64,000 nt of DNA from Halomonas eurihalina (GCF_008274785.1 NZ_VTPU01000012.1:1-64000); one strand, 5' to 3'; shown: positions 16,178 through 25,734, numbered from the stretch's first letter. The notes: generated from the sequence alone by a model not told the origin. Translations and numbers: made by a program.

Positions 16178-17197
16178 TCATTGCGGTTGATATTTCACGA
16201 CCTGCTGGTCGATGGCGCCGAAGATGCTCTGGCCTTCGCGGTCGAACATCTCGATGCGCACCCGGTCGCCGAAGCGCATGAAGGGCGTCTTGCTGTCGCC
16301 GTGGAGGATCTTCTCGACCATGCGCACCTCGGCCAGACAACTGTAGCCGACTCCGCCGTCCTTGACCGGCTTGCCGGGTCCACCATTGGCATCCGGATTG
16401 GAGACGGTCCCCGAGCCGATGACGGCACCTGCGCCCAGATGGCGGGTGCGGGCGGCGTGGGCGACCAGCTCGGGAAAGCCGAAGATCATGTCGGGGCCGG
16501 CCTCGGGCTCGCCGAACTTGTCGCCGTTGAGATGAACGCTGAGCGGCAGGTGGACGCGACCGTCACGCCAGGCGTCGCCCAGCTCGTCAGGTGTCACGCA
16601 GATCGGCGAGAAACTGGAGGCCGGCTTGGCCTGGAAGAAGCCGAAACCCTTGGCCAGTTCCCCGGGGATCAGGCCGCGCAGGCTGACGTCGTTGACCAGC
16701 ATCACCAGCTTGATGTGGTCGGCGGCGGCCTCGGCACCGACGCCCATGGGCACGTCGTCGGTGATCACGGCGATCTCGCCCTCGAAATCGATGCCGTGCT
16801 CCTCGCTGACCGCCTCGATGTCCTCGGTGGGGGCGATGAAACGGTCGCCGCCGCCCTGGTACATCAGCGGGTCGGTCCAGAAGGTTTCCGGCATCTCGGC
16901 GCCCCGCGCCTGACGCACCAGCTGGACGTGGTTGAGGTAGGCCGAGCCGTCGGCCCAGTTGTAGGTGCGCGGCAAGGGGGAATGCAGTGCGGCCTGATCG
17001 AGCTCGAAGGCGGCTTCGGCCTGGCCGTCGTTGAGCTGGGCATAGCGCTGCTCGAGGCGCGCCGCCAGCGCATCCCAGTTCTCGATGGCGGCTTGCAGGG
17101 TCGGTGCGATGTCGGTGGCGCGCACGGCGCGGGTCAGGTCGCGCGAGACCACGATCAGTTCGCCGTCGCGGCCTTGGTTGAGAGAAGCGAGTTTCAT
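16178..17197 (-). CDS. Fumarylacetoacetase (FAH family)
   Basis: A 339-residue FAH-family hydrolase that splits fumarylacetoacetate to fumarate and acetoacetate, the last step of the homogentisate route. The metal-site Asp/Glu pattern is visible in DFEGEIAVITDDVPMG (about residues 154-169) and in the LVNDVSLR segment, followed by KPASSFSPICVTPDELG and GSGTVSN. The bacterial short form lacks part of the N-terminal SH3-like domain of the animal enzyme. The frame extends to 17329, but the ATG at 17197 (MKLASLNQGRDG) begins the conserved domain and avoids running into the repeat at 17284-17336. Confidence 0.93.
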   Translation of the reverse strand: MKLASLNQGRDGELIVVSRDLTRAVRATDIAPTLQAAIENWDALAARLEQRYAQLNDGQAEAAFELDQAALHSPLPRTYNWADGSAYLNHVQLVRQARGAEMPETFWTDPLMYQGGGDRFIAPTEDIEAVSEEHGIDFEGEIAVITDDVPMGVGAEAAADHIKLVMLVNDVSLRGLIPGELAKGFGFFQAKPASSFSPICVTPDELGDAWRDGRVHLPLSVHLNGDKFGEPEAGPDMIFGFPELVAHAARTRHLGAGAVIGSGTVSNPDANGGPGKPVKDGGVGYSCLAEVRMVEKILHGDSKTPFMRFGDRVRIEMFDREGQSIFGAIDQQVVKYQPQ

Positions 17198-17283
17198 GGG
17201 TGTCGTTCCTGTGCTGTCAGAGGGAGTGCGGATGTCGATTGCTGGAAAGTGATGAGCTTGTCCGTCGACAAGACTCCGCGAGG

Positions 17284-17336
17284 GCGCTGTAAACCCTTCC
17301 CTGGGCGCTACTTTTGCCATCCCTGGCAAAAGACCC
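17284..17336 (+). repeat. Palindromic intergenic repeat, copy 2
   Basis: Aligns with the reverse complement of 951-1006 over about 55 bases. It contains the dyad CTTTTGCCA...TGGCAAAAG; compared with copy 1 the second base of the left arm and its partner in the right arm are both changed (A-T to T-A), keeping the pair. It lies between hmgA and the fumarylacetoacetase gene, so both copies are intergenic. Confidence 0.65.
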
Positions 17337-17376
17337 TCGCTGCATCTTGTCCCCGGCGCTCATCACCGTCGTCAGC

Positions 17377-18684
17377 TCAGCGGGTCGTCGGGTCGAAGTG
17401 CGAGCGCAGGGTCGACCAGACATCAACGTAGTCGCGTTGCCGGAAGTCGGCGTCCAGGGCGGCCTTCGTGGGGTGGAAGACATAGCGGCTCTCGAACATG
17501 AACGCCAAGGTGTTGCCAAGGTGCTGCGGCGTCAATTCTGCCGTTGAGGCCTTCTCGAACGTCTCGGCATCCGGGCCATGGGGCGACATGCAGTTGTGCA
17601 GGCTGGCGCCGCCGGGCCGGAAACCTTCGGCCTTGGCATCGTAGGTGCCGTGGATCAGGCCCATGAATTCGCTCATCAGGTTGCGGTGGAACCAGGGCGG
17701 CCGGAAGGTGTGCTCGGCGACCATCCAGCGCGGTGGGAAGATGACGAAATCGATATTGGCCATGCCGTCGGTGTCCGACGGCGATGTCAGCACCGTGAAG
17801 ATCGAGGGATCGGGGTGATCGAAGCTCACCGTGTTGATGGTATTGAAGCACGCCAGGTCGTACTTGTAGGGCGCGTAATTGCCGTGCCAGGCCACCACAT
17901 CCAGGGGCGAGTGATCCAGGCGGGTGGTCCAGAAGTGGCCGGAGAACTTGGCCACCAGCTCAATGTCGCCTTCGCGATCCTCATAGGCGGCCACCGGGCT
18001 TTCGAAGTCACGCGGATTGGCCAGGCCATTGGCGCCGATGGGCCCCAGGCCCGGCAGCTCGAGGGGCATGCCGTAGTTCTCGCAGATATAGCCGCGGGCG
18101 GCGTCGCAGTCGGCAGCGAGGCGGACCTGGAACTTGACGCCACGCGGGATCACGGCGATCTCGCCGCCGCTGACGTCTAGCTCGCCCAGCTCGGTGCGCA
18201 GGCGCAGGCCGCCCTGTTGCGGAACGATCAACAGTTCACCATCGGCGTTGTAGAAGAAGCGCTCGACCATGTCGCGGTTGAAGGCGTAGACATGCACGCC
18301 ACAGCCGCGCTGCGCGTCGGCATCGCCGTTGACGGCCACGCTCAGCAGCCCATCGATGAAGTCGGTGGGCGCCTCGGGCAGCGGGGCGGGATCCCAGCGC
18401 ATCTGATTGGGATCGGCGGCGGGATTATCCAGTGGCGAGGTCGCCACCTTGCCCATCTCCAACGGCTCGTAGCCACTTTGTACCACCGAGGGACGAATGC
18501 GATATAGCCAGCTGCGCAGGTTGTGATGGCGCGGCGCGGTGAATGCCGAACCGGAGAGTTGTTCGGCATACAGGCCATAGGGGCAGCGTTGCGGTGAATT
18601 CTGTCCTTGGGGAAGCGCTCCGGGGAGGGCTTCAGTGGCGAAGTGGTTGCGAAAGCCACATTGATAGTCGAGCGATGTTGTCAT
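17377..18684 (-). CDS. hmgA: Homogentisate 1,2-dioxygenase
   Basis: A 435-residue non-heme Fe(II) enzyme that opens the homogentisate ring to maleylacetoacetate. Visible family segments are [19 protein letters not shown] at the start, [23 protein letters not shown], and near the C-terminus the iron-site region [19 protein letters not shown] with the conserved His, followed by the [11 protein letters not shown] loop. I start at the ATG at 18684 (MTTSLDYQ); an earlier frame start at 18714 would overlap the palindromic operator. First gene of hmgA-fah-maiA, divergent from a MarR gene. Confidence 0.96.
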   Translation of the reverse strand: MTTSLDYQCGFRNHFATEALPGALPQGQNSPQRCPYGLYAEQLSGSAFTAPRHHNLRSWLYRIRPSVVQSGYEPLEMGKVATSPLDNPAADPNQMRWDPAPLPEAPTDFIDGLLSVAVNGDADAQRGCGVHVYAFNRDMVERFFYNADGELLIVPQQGGLRLRTELGELDVSGGEIAVIPRGVKFQVRLAADCDAARGYICENYGMPLELPGLGPIGANGLANPRDFESPVAAYEDREGDIELVAKFSGHFWTTRLDHSPLDVVAWHGNYAPYKYDLACFNTINTVSFDHPDPSIFTVLTSPSDTDGMANIDFVIFPPRWMVAEHTFRPPWFHRNLMSEFMGLIHGTYDAKAEGFRPGGASLHNCMSPHGPDAETFEKASTAELTPQHLGNTLAFMFESRYVFHPTKAALDADFRQRDYVDVWSTLRSHFDPTTR

Positions 18685-18704
18685 TCTGGACGACCTCACG
18701 GCAT

Positions 18705-18764
18705 ATGGTTTCATGTGAAACTATATGGAGAAGGTTAGTCGTGCATGGTTTCATGTGCAACTAT
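18705..18764. promoter_or_regulatory. Two near-identical palindromic operators between hmgA and marR
   Basis: 18705-18724 (ATGGTTTCATGTGAAACTAT) carries the perfect dyad GTTTCA-TG-TGAAAC. 18745-18764 repeats the same 20 bases with one change (C for A in the right arm). The copies are 40 bp apart, about four helical turns, and lie 21 bases from the hmgA start and 34 bases from the marR start. This suits cooperative binding by a dimeric MarR repressor of both divergent genes; an IclR regulator nearby is the alternative binder. Confidence 0.75.
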
Positions 18765-18798
18765 TAGTTCGACGCACCTGCCGCCACCAGGATGACCC

Positions 18799-19257
18799 AT
18801 GACAGACGAGAATCTATCGACGGAGTTCGACCTCGAGCATTTTCTTCCCTATCGACTGGATCGACTGGCGGATCGCGTCAGCGAGGCCCTGGCACAGCTC
18901 TATGAAGCCCATTACGACTTGAATGTGGCGCAATGGCGGGTGCTGGCCTGGCTGCATCATCGCCACGAGCTGACCGCGAAGCAGATCTGTGCGGCGACCC
19001 GAATGGACAAGGCTCGGGTGTCGCGGGCTATTCAGGTTCTCGAGGGGCGCGGCTTGATGGTTCGCCGCCCGTCGCCCCGGGACCAGCGTTGGCAAGATCT
19101 ACGCCTGACCGAGGCCGGCCAGGCGCTGATGGTGGAATTGGTCCCGCAGGTAAGGGCATGGGAGGCGGAGTTGGTCGCGCCGCTGGCGACGGAGGAATAC
19201 CACCGGCTGCTCGACATGATGGAGCGGCTCGAGCGGCCACTGAGAGACGACGAGTAG
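18799..19257 (+). CDS. MarR-family regulator, probable homogentisate-operon repressor
   Basis: A 152-residue MarR protein. The winged helix spans about residues 45-105, with LTAKQICAATRMDKARVSRAIQVLEGRGLMVRRPSPRDQRWQDLRLT as recognition helix and wing (split here by function, not shown whole elsewhere); flanking helices make the dimer interface. Such repressors sense phenolic ligands. It is divergent from hmgA across the twin palindromes, which argues for autoregulation and control of homogentisate degradation. AGGA upstream of the ATG at 18799 supports the start. Confidence 0.9.
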   Translation: MTDENLSTEFDLEHFLPYRLDRLADRVSEALAQLYEAHYDLNVAQWRVLAWLHHRHELTAKQICAATRMDKARVSRAIQVLEGRGLMVRRPSPRDQRWQDLRLTEAGQALMVELVPQVRAWEAELVAPLATEEYHRLLDMMERLERPLRDDE

Positions 19258-19281
19258 CCGGCGCGCGGAAAACCCCGGGTA

Positions 19282-20118
19282 TCAGGCCGGAATTTCGTCC
19301 GGGGCGGGCACGCGACCGCCGAGCTGGGCGGTGATGTCGCTGGCGGCATCGCGAACCAGCTCGCCGAGTTCCAACAGCCGGGCTTCGGGAATGCGGGCCA
19401 CCGGGCCGGAAACGGAGATAGCGGCCAGCGGCGTGCCGTGTTCGTCGTGAATGCAGGCGGCCACACAGTGCAGGCCGACGGCATGTTCTTCGCGGTCGCA
19501 GGCATAACCCTGCTCGCGGATTTGAGCCATGCTTTCGCGCAGCGCCACGGGGTCGTGCAGGGTATTGTTGGTGACCCGCGCCAGGCCTCGTTCTTCGAGA
19601 ATGCGCTCGAGTTCATCGTCCGGCAGCCAGGCCATCAACGCCTTGCCGACGCCGGAGGCGTGCAGGGGAGCACGGGAACCCAGGCGAGTGATCATGCGCA
19701 TCATCTGCGGCGATTCGCTCTGGGCGAGGAAGACGGCCGTGCTGCCCTCGCGGACACCGAGGTTGGCGGTTTCGCCGGTCTGGTTGGTCAGTCGGCGCAG
19801 GAATGGGCGGCTGGTGCCGACGAAGTCCCGCGCTTCGAGGAAGCTGTTGCCGATGCGGAAGGTCTTGACGTCGATCTTCCACACGCCGAGCTCGTTGTCC
19901 TGGGTGACATAGCCCTGGCTCTGCAGGGCCTGCAGCAGCCGGTGGGTCGTCGAGGGGGCGAGTTCCGACTGTTCGGCGATCTCGGAAAGGGCCAGGCCGC
20001 CAGGGCTGCCTGCCAGGCGTTCGAGCAGATTGAGCCCGCGCACCAGCGATTGGCTATGCCCGCCGCTGCTCTTGCCGGTTGCCGGTCGTCCCGCTGTTCT
20101 GCGCCTGCCTTCGGTCAC
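19282..20118 (-). CDS. IclR-family transcriptional regulator
   Basis: A 278-residue IclR protein. After a basic, low-complexity N-terminus, the winged HTH covers about residues 22-80 (LALSEIAEQSELAPSTTHRL), and the GAF-like ligand domain about 95-260 (SRAPLHASGVGKALMAWLP, YACDREEHAVGLHCVAA). It is convergent with the MarR gene. In Pseudomonas the homogentisate operon is controlled by an IclR protein (HmgR), so this could be a second regulator of hmgA, or could control the genes beyond; neither can be decided here. Confidence 0.9.
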   Translation of the reverse strand: MTEGRRRTAGRPATGKSSGGHSQSLVRGLNLLERLAGSPGGLALSEIAEQSELAPSTTHRLLQALQSQGYVTQDNELGVWKIDVKTFRIGNSFLEARDFVGTSRPFLRRLTNQTGETANLGVREGSTAVFLAQSESPQMMRMITRLGSRAPLHASGVGKALMAWLPDDELERILEERGLARVTNNTLHDPVALRESMAQIREQGYACDREEHAVGLHCVAACIHDEHGTPLAAISVSGPVARIPEARLLELGELVRDAASDITAQLGGRVPAPDEIPA

Positions 20119-20363
20119 CTCGTCGTCTCCCGCATTGCTGCCGTTGTTATTGACCTGGCGTCAAGGCGTTGCTCCTGATCGCCTTGATGGAGCCGGCTTG
20201 AAAGCGTACCGGCTCGATGACTCGTCAGCATACCGTGTCGTGGCCGATCTGTCTCGCTTTCGGAAATGGTTTCCAGACTCACCTTTGGTGGAAGATGTGC
20301 CCGCTCGGCGCTTCGGTTGACGTATCATCGAGCGTTCGCCTCGTTATCGGGAGTAGAGTGGCG

Positions 20364-21740
20364 ATGCCAGAACAAGATCAAGAGCATGATGGAGTGCGCC
20401 CGAATGAATTGACCGGGCTGCTGGCCCAGGCTGCCGTGCTGGTGATCGACGACGAGCCGGGCATGCGCAACTTCCTGGTGAAGACGTTGCGACTCTATTG
20501 TCGCGAGGTCGTCGAGGCCGAGGATGTCGAGCAGGCCGAGGCCCGGATGCGTCAGGCAAGCTTCGATGTCGTGTTGCTCGACAACGTCATGCCCGGGCGC
20601 AATGGTATCGAGTGGCTGGCCGAGCGACATCGCCAGGGTGCCATCGCCGATACCATCGTCGTCACGGCCTACGCCGATCTGGATACCGCCATCGAGGCCA
20701 TGCGCGCCGGGGCCCGGGACTTCATTCTCAAGCCGGTGCGTTCCAACCAGGTACTGAATGCCGTGCGTCGCTGCATCGAGTTTGGCCAGCTCAAGCGGGA
20801 GAACGCCCTGCTGCGCCACGAGCTGCAGAGCGTTGATATCTGGCGACGGCGTCGCAGTGAGCTCATCGGCGATTCCGAAGAGATCGAGGACGTTCGACGC
20901 ACCCTCGACCGGGTGACCAACATGCCGACGCCGATCCTGATCCGAGGCGAGTCCGGTACCGGCAAGGAGGTGGCGGCGCGACACCTGCACGCTGCCTCGG
21001 AGCGGGCTTCGCGTCCCTTCGTGGCGGTGAATTGCGCGGCGATCCCTGCCGACATGCTGGAAATCGAGCTGTTCGGTCATACGCGCAATGCCTTTGCCGG
21101 TGCCGAAGAGCATCGCGAGGGCCTGCTGGTTTCCGCCCAGGGCGGCACGGTCTTTCTCGATGAAATCGGGGAGTTGTCGTCTGCCGCGCAGTTGGCGCTG
21201 ACCCGAGTGCTCGAGGATCGCACCGTGCGGCCGGTGGGCGGCGAGCAGGAGGTGCCGCTGGACCTGCGCTTTGTGTGTGCGACGTCCAAGGATCTGGCCC
21301 ATGAGGTCGCGGCGGGGCGTTTCCGGGAGGACCTCTATTTTCGGGTCAATGTCATCGAGATCAAGATGCCGCCGCTGCGACTGCGCGGCGCGGATACCCT
21401 GGCACTGGCTGAGCTGTTCATGTGCGAAATTTCCCGCCAGCTGGGGCTCGCTCGATTGGAAATCGATGCCTCGACCCGAACGGCGATCCTGCGCCATCGC
21501 TGGCCGGGCAATATCCGCGAGTTGCTGAACTTCATCGAGCGCTCGTTGATCTTCGGTCGCTTTCCGCTCGAGACGCTGGCGCCTCCGCCAGAGACCGAGA
21601 TCGAGACGCTGGAGGTCGTCGAGCGCCGCCAGATTCTCGATGCCCTGGAGGCGACTCATGGCAATCGTGCCGAGGCCGCTCGACGGCTAGGAGTCTCGCG
21701 CAAGACCGTGGATCGCAAGTGCGCCGCCTGGGGCCTCTGA
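20364..21740 (+). CDS. Response regulator with AAA+ (NtrC-type) and Fis domains, GAFTGA motif altered
   Basis: A 458-residue NtrC-like protein: receiver domain (about residues 20-140; VLVIDDEPG and phospho-acceptor Asp73 in VVLLDNVMPG), AAA+ domain (about 165-390; Walker A GESGTGKE, Walker B GGTVFLDEIGEL) and C-terminal Fis HTH (HGNRAEAARRLGVSRKTVDRK). The sigma-54 contact loop, normally GAFTGA, reads NAFAGA at residues 242-247, so direct sigma-54 activation is in doubt. ATG at 20364 chosen because the frame upstream (to 20217) has no domain. The stop is followed immediately by the histidine kinase start (one base between). Confidence 0.92.
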   Translation: MPEQDQEHDGVRPNELTGLLAQAAVLVIDDEPGMRNFLVKTLRLYCREVVEAEDVEQAEARMRQASFDVVLLDNVMPGRNGIEWLAERHRQGAIADTIVVTAYADLDTAIEAMRAGARDFILKPVRSNQVLNAVRRCIEFGQLKRENALLRHELQSVDIWRRRRSELIGDSEEIEDVRRTLDRVTNMPTPILIRGESGTGKEVAARHLHAASERASRPFVAVNCAAIPADMLEIELFGHTRNAFAGAEEHREGLLVSAQGGTVFLDEIGELSSAAQLALTRVLEDRTVRPVGGEQEVPLDLRFVCATSKDLAHEVAAGRFREDLYFRVNVIEIKMPPLRLRGADTLALAELFMCEISRQLGLARLEIDASTRTAILRHRWPGNIRELLNFIERSLIFGRFPLETLAPPPETEIETLEVVERRQILDALEATHGNRAEAARRLGVSRKTVDRKCAAWGL

Positions 21741-21741
21741 C

Positions 21742-23751
21742 ATGAAGCGGCTGCTGCCTTCCTGGGCGCGGTCGGTGCGTGTGCGCCTGCTGGTCATTGC
21801 CCTGCTGCCGATGCTAGTGCTGTTGCCGTTGTTGCTGGGCATGGCCGTATGGCGCTGGTCCGGAAAGGTGGATGACCTGCTGACGGTCAAGGTCAATGGC
21901 GATCTGACCATCGCCCATCAGTACATGGCTCGGCTCCGCGAGAATTCGGGGGACCGTATCGAGGCCCTGGGCGCGTCCGTCGCCTTTGCCGAGGGAATGG
22001 CTCGGCCGGAAACCGGTTCAGCGGCGGATTTCCTCGAGCAGAGTCGCCATGAGCTGGGATTCGATTTCCTTTACGTGACGACCCGCGATGGGCGCATCAT
22101 TCCTTCCGATACGCCGTCCGGGACGGATTTTGCGGCCCAGGGCTGGCCGGTGGTGCGGGCGGCGCTCGATGGCACAACGCGCAGTGCGGTCGATGTCTTC
22201 GATCATGAGCAATTGACGGCCCTGTCACCGACCCTGGCCGAGCGGGCACGGGTCGAGGTTGTCCCGACCCGCGCGGCGGCACCCACCTCTCGCCGTGTGG
22301 TCGAGAACGGCATGGTGCTGCATGCGGCGGCGCCGGTCCGGCTGCCGGACGGTCGGCGTGCGGCTCTGGTCGGAGGGCGCTTGCTCAACCGCAACCTCGA
22401 TTTCATCGATACCATCAACGACCTGGTCTATCGCGATCGTAGCCTGCCCGAGGGCAGCCAGGGCACGGCCACCCTGTTCCTCGACGATGTTCGCGTGTCG
22501 ACCAATGTGCGACTCTTCGAGGGCTCGCGGGCGCTCGGCACCCAGGTCTCGGCCGAAGTCCGGTCGCAGGTGCTGGAGCGGGGCGAGGTCTGGCTCGATC
22601 GTGCCTTCGTGGTCAACGACTGGTATGTCTCCGCCTATGAACCCATCGTCGATAGCCATGGCGAGCGGGTCGGGATGCTCTATGTCGGCTTCCTCGAGGC
22701 ACCATTTCGCGAGGCGCGCACCTCCAGCATCATTCTCATCGCCGTGATCTTCCTGGCGATCACCGCGATCTCCGTGCCGATCTTCCTGCGCTGGGCGCGG
22801 CGCATCTTTCGCCCGCTGGAACGCATGAACGACACTATCGGACGCGTCGAGTCGGGCGATTTGGGCGCGCGCATCGGAACGGGAGGCGGCCGTGGCGAGA
22901 TCAGTCGGGTGGCCCGTCATCTCGATGACCTGCTCGATCAGGTCCAGGAGCGGGATCGTCGGCTGCGTGACTGGGCGAGCGAACTGAATGACAAGGTCGA
23001 GGAGCGTACCCGTGATCTCCAGGAGGCCAACCGGCGCCTGGAGCGCACCACCGAGCAGTTGGTGATGTCGGAGAAACTGGCGGCGGTCGGTGAAATCACC
23101 GCCGGTGTCGCCCACGAGATCAACAATCCCGTGGCGGTCATCCAGGGCAATCTGGATGTGGCCCGCCAGAGCCTCGGTTCGCGGGTCGATGAGGTCGCCA
23201 CCGAGTTCGATCTGATCGATGACCAGGTGCATCGCATTTCGGCGATCATCTCCAAGCTGCTGCAATTCGCGCGCCCCGGTGAGTTCTCGGGCTCGGCCAA
23301 TCGCCTGGTGCCTGCCGAGGTGATCGACGACTGCCTGGTGCTGACCCGCCACCTGTCGAGCAAGGCCGGCGTCACCGTCGAGCGGGATGATCGGAGCATG
23401 GCCAGCATCCTGGTGGAGCGAACCGAGTTGCAGCAGGTCATCATCAACCTGGTGGTGAATGCGATCCACGCCATGCCCGAAGGCGGTACCCTGACCCTGG
23501 AGACCAAGGATCGCGATGTCGAGGGCGCACCTTGGGTGGCGATCATCGTGATGGATACCGGACGTGGAATGGCGCCCGAAGTGCTCAAGCGTATCTTCGA
23601 TCCCTTCTTTACCACCAAGCGCTCCCAGGGCACGGGGCTCGGTCTGTCGATCAGTCAGACGCTCATGGGCCGTGCTGGGGGCTGGATCGAGGCGACCAGC
23701 GAGGAGGGCTCCGGCAGCCGGTTCACCGTCTGGATACCGGCTTGCCAGTGA
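21742..23751 (+). CDS. Membrane sensor histidine kinase
   Basis: A 669-residue kinase: N-terminal membrane helix (about residues 13-35), a large periplasmic Cache-like sensor (about 36-325), second membrane helix (about 330-350), HAMP (IFRPLERMNDTIGRVESGDL), coiled-coil, HisKA with H-box SEKLAAVGEITAGVAHEINN (His about residue 458), then HATPase_c with N-box VVNAIHAMPEGG, G1 DTGRGMAP and GTGLGLSIS. Partner of the adjacent response regulator. The following OFA transporter suggests that the pair responds to a small carboxylate such as oxalate or formate, but no ligand contact can be read. Confidence 0.93.
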   Translation: MKRLLPSWARSVRVRLLVIALLPMLVLLPLLLGMAVWRWSGKVDDLLTVKVNGDLTIAHQYMARLRENSGDRIEALGASVAFAEGMARPETGSAADFLEQSRHELGFDFLYVTTRDGRIIPSDTPSGTDFAAQGWPVVRAALDGTTRSAVDVFDHEQLTALSPTLAERARVEVVPTRAAAPTSRRVVENGMVLHAAAPVRLPDGRRAALVGGRLLNRNLDFIDTINDLVYRDRSLPEGSQGTATLFLDDVRVSTNVRLFEGSRALGTQVSAEVRSQVLERGEVWLDRAFVVNDWYVSAYEPIVDSHGERVGMLYVGFLEAPFREARTSSIILIAVIFLAITAISVPIFLRWARRIFRPLERMNDTIGRVESGDLGARIGTGGGRGEISRVARHLDDLLDQVQERDRRLRDWASELNDKVEERTRDLQEANRRLERTTEQLVMSEKLAAVGEITAGVAHEINNPVAVIQGNLDVARQSLGSRVDEVATEFDLIDDQVHRISAIISKLLQFARPGEFSGSANRLVPAEVIDDCLVLTRHLSSKAGVTVERDDRSMASILVERTELQQVIINLVVNAIHAMPEGGTLTLETKDRDVEGAPWVAIIVMDTGRGMAPEVLKRIFDPFFTTKRSQGTGLGLSISQTLMGRAGGWIEATSEEGSGSRFTVWIPACQ

Positions 23752-23839
23752 AAAGGGTCAGAATGTCCTGTTCTACTGCGATCGAGTGGAGGGTCGAGGA
23801 CTATTCGACCACGACAATGCTGTCGAGGGCGTGGTGGTG

Positions 23840-23854
23840 ATGACAAGATGTCAT
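23840..23854. promoter_or_regulatory. Small inverted repeat upstream of the OFA transporter
   Basis: ATGACA-AGA-TGTCAT is a perfect 6-bp dyad with a three-base spacer, located about 145 bases upstream of the transporter start and in a locally AT-rich stretch. It could be the binding site of the upstream response regulator. No -24/-12 (sigma-54) promoter was found in the interval 23752-23997. Confidence 0.35.
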
Positions 23855-23997
23855 TCTATCTAGTTGATAATAAAGGGGTTTGATTTGACGGCGATGGGCC
23901 GGAGACCCATTCTTCCGTGGGTGTGACAGCGTGTCGCATCACGACCAGAAAGCGCTTCCGAAGAGGACGCGCGGTCAACACGGGAGATATGACAACA

Positions 23998-25734
23998 ATG
24001 AGCAACGCCAACTCTCGCGGCATGTTCTCTTTCCTGCTGAAAGAGCACATCGTCGCCAAACCTGGTTTTAATCGCTGGCTGGTGCCCTTGGCATCGATCG
24101 CGATACACCTGTGCATCGGCTCGGTGTACGCCTGGTCCGTCTTCAATCCGGCCTTGACCCAGCAGTTCGGGGTGGTGGCGCCGGCCGCCGGTGACTGGGA
24201 CCTGTCATCCGTCGTCTGGATCTTTTCCGTGGCCATCTTCACCCTCGGTCTTGCTGCGGCGTTCGGCGGCAAGTGGCTCGAGGAGGTTGGGCCGCGCATG
24301 GTCGGCGTGGTCTCTGCCTTCTGCTGGGGTGGCGGTTTCCTGGTCGGCTCGCTGGGCATCGTCAGCCATCAGTTGTGGCTGATCTATCTCGGCTATGGGG
24401 TCATCGGCGGCTGTGGGCTGGGGCTGGCCTACGTCTCGCCTGTCTCGACCTTGATCCGCTGGTTTCCCGATCGTCGGGGGATGGCGACCGGCATGGCGAT
24501 CATGGGCTTCGGGGGTGGTGCGATGATCGGTGCGCCGCTGATCGGCTACCTGTTGAACACCTTCGCCGAGGCGCCGACCTATCTCGGCAGCGCGGATACG
24601 ATGGAGCTGATGACCGAGGCGGGGCGCCGTTTCGCCGAGACGGCCAACGGCCAGGTCGAGGTGGTCGTTGCCTCGGCTGCTCAGGCCGCGGAGCTGCCGG
24701 GCGGTGGCGAGGCCGGTGTCTACGCAGTGGGCACGGGGGACACCGGGGCCGCCGCGACCTTCCTCACTCTTGGCGTTGTCTACTTCGTCATCATGATGAT
24801 CGCCTCCTTCAGCTATCGGGTGCCGCCGGCCGACTGGAAGCCGGAGGGCTGGACGCCGCCCGAGAAGCACGATGACAAGGCGATGATCACCCGCAATCAC
24901 GTGCACATCAATCAAGCACTCAAGACACGGCAGTTCTGGCAGATGTGGATCATGCTGTGCTTCAACGTGACAGCGGGCATCGGTGTTATCGGCGTGGCCA
25001 AGACCATGATGACCGAGATATTCGGTTCCACGATGCCGGGCATCGTCACCGCGGCCTTCGCTTCGACCTATGTGCTGATGATATCGGTCTTCAACATGGT
25101 GGGGCGCTTCTTCTGGGCCTCGACATCGGACTATATCGGCCGCAAGAACACCTACCATTGCTTCTTCGTGCTGGGCACGCTGCTCTACATGTCGATTCCC
25201 TTCCTGGCATCGGCCGTCAGCAGCAATCCGACTGTCATCTATCTGGCGGGCTTCTATGCGGCGACCATGGTGATCTTCACCATGTACGGGGGCGGTTTCG
25301 CGACCATTCCGGCCTATCTGGCCGATGTCTTCGGCACCCTGCATGTCGGCGGCATTCACGGGCGTATTCTCACGGCCTGGTCGACCGCCGGCGTGCTGGG
25401 GCCCTTCGCCATCACCTTCCTGCGTGACATGTCGCGCCACAATGCCATCACCGAGCTGGTTGCCAAGATCGATCCAGCGGTGTTCCGCGAGGCGTTCGGG
25501 GCGCCGGTGGCACAGCTTGAGGCGCTGGTCGAGGCGAATACGGTCACCATCGCGCGGTTGATGGAGATCGCGCCGCCCGGAACGGTGGACCCGACGTCCA
25601 GCCTCTACAACACCACCATGTATGCCATGGCGGCACTGCTGGTGATCGCCTTCTTCGCCAATCTGTTCATCCGTCCGGTGGGTGAGCGGCATCATGTGGA
25701 GAACACGCACCCCGAGGCGGCGCCGGCGAAATAA
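23998..25734 (+). CDS. OFA-family MFS transporter (oxalate/formate antiporter-like)
   Basis: A 578-residue major facilitator with about twelve membrane helices. N-terminal NRWLVPLASIAIHLCIGSVYAWSVF is the start of TM1 characteristic of the OFA family, and GGCGLGLAYVSPVSTLIRWFPD follows TM4. A long, acidic, poorly conserved loop is present at about residues 185-265, and another loop near the C-terminus (KIDPAVFREAFG). OFA members exchange oxalate for formate or move other monocarboxylates. ATG at 23998 is ten bases after GGGAGA; an ATG at 23989 is possible but too close to it. Apparently regulated by the two-component system upstream. Confidence 0.88.
   Translation: MSNANSRGMFSFLLKEHIVAKPGFNRWLVPLASIAIHLCIGSVYAWSVFNPALTQQFGVVAPAAGDWDLSSVVWIFSVAIFTLGLAAAFGGKWLEEVGPRMVGVVSAFCWGGGFLVGSLGIVSHQLWLIYLGYGVIGGCGLGLAYVSPVSTLIRWFPDRRGMATGMAIMGFGGGAMIGAPLIGYLLNTFAEAPTYLGSADTMELMTEAGRRFAETANGQVEVVVASAAQAAELPGGGEAGVYAVGTGDTGAAATFLTLGVVYFVIMMIASFSYRVPPADWKPEGWTPPEKHDDKAMITRNHVHINQALKTRQFWQMWIMLCFNVTAGIGVIGVAKTMMTEIFGSTMPGIVTAAFASTYVLMISVFNMVGRFFWASTSDYIGRKNTYHCFFVLGTLLYMSIPFLASAVSSNPTVIYLAGFYAATMVIFTMYGGGFATIPAYLADVFGTLHVGGIHGRILTAWSTAGVLGPFAITFLRDMSRHNAITELVAKIDPAVFREAFGAPVAQLEALVEANTVTIARLMEIAPPGTVDPTSSLYNTTMYAMAALLVIAFFANLFIRPVGERHHVENTHPEAAPAK

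Noticed and set aside
20217-20363. Extended start of the response regulator.
   Set aside because: The upstream 49 residues have no domain character, and the ATG at 20364 starts just before the receiver domain.
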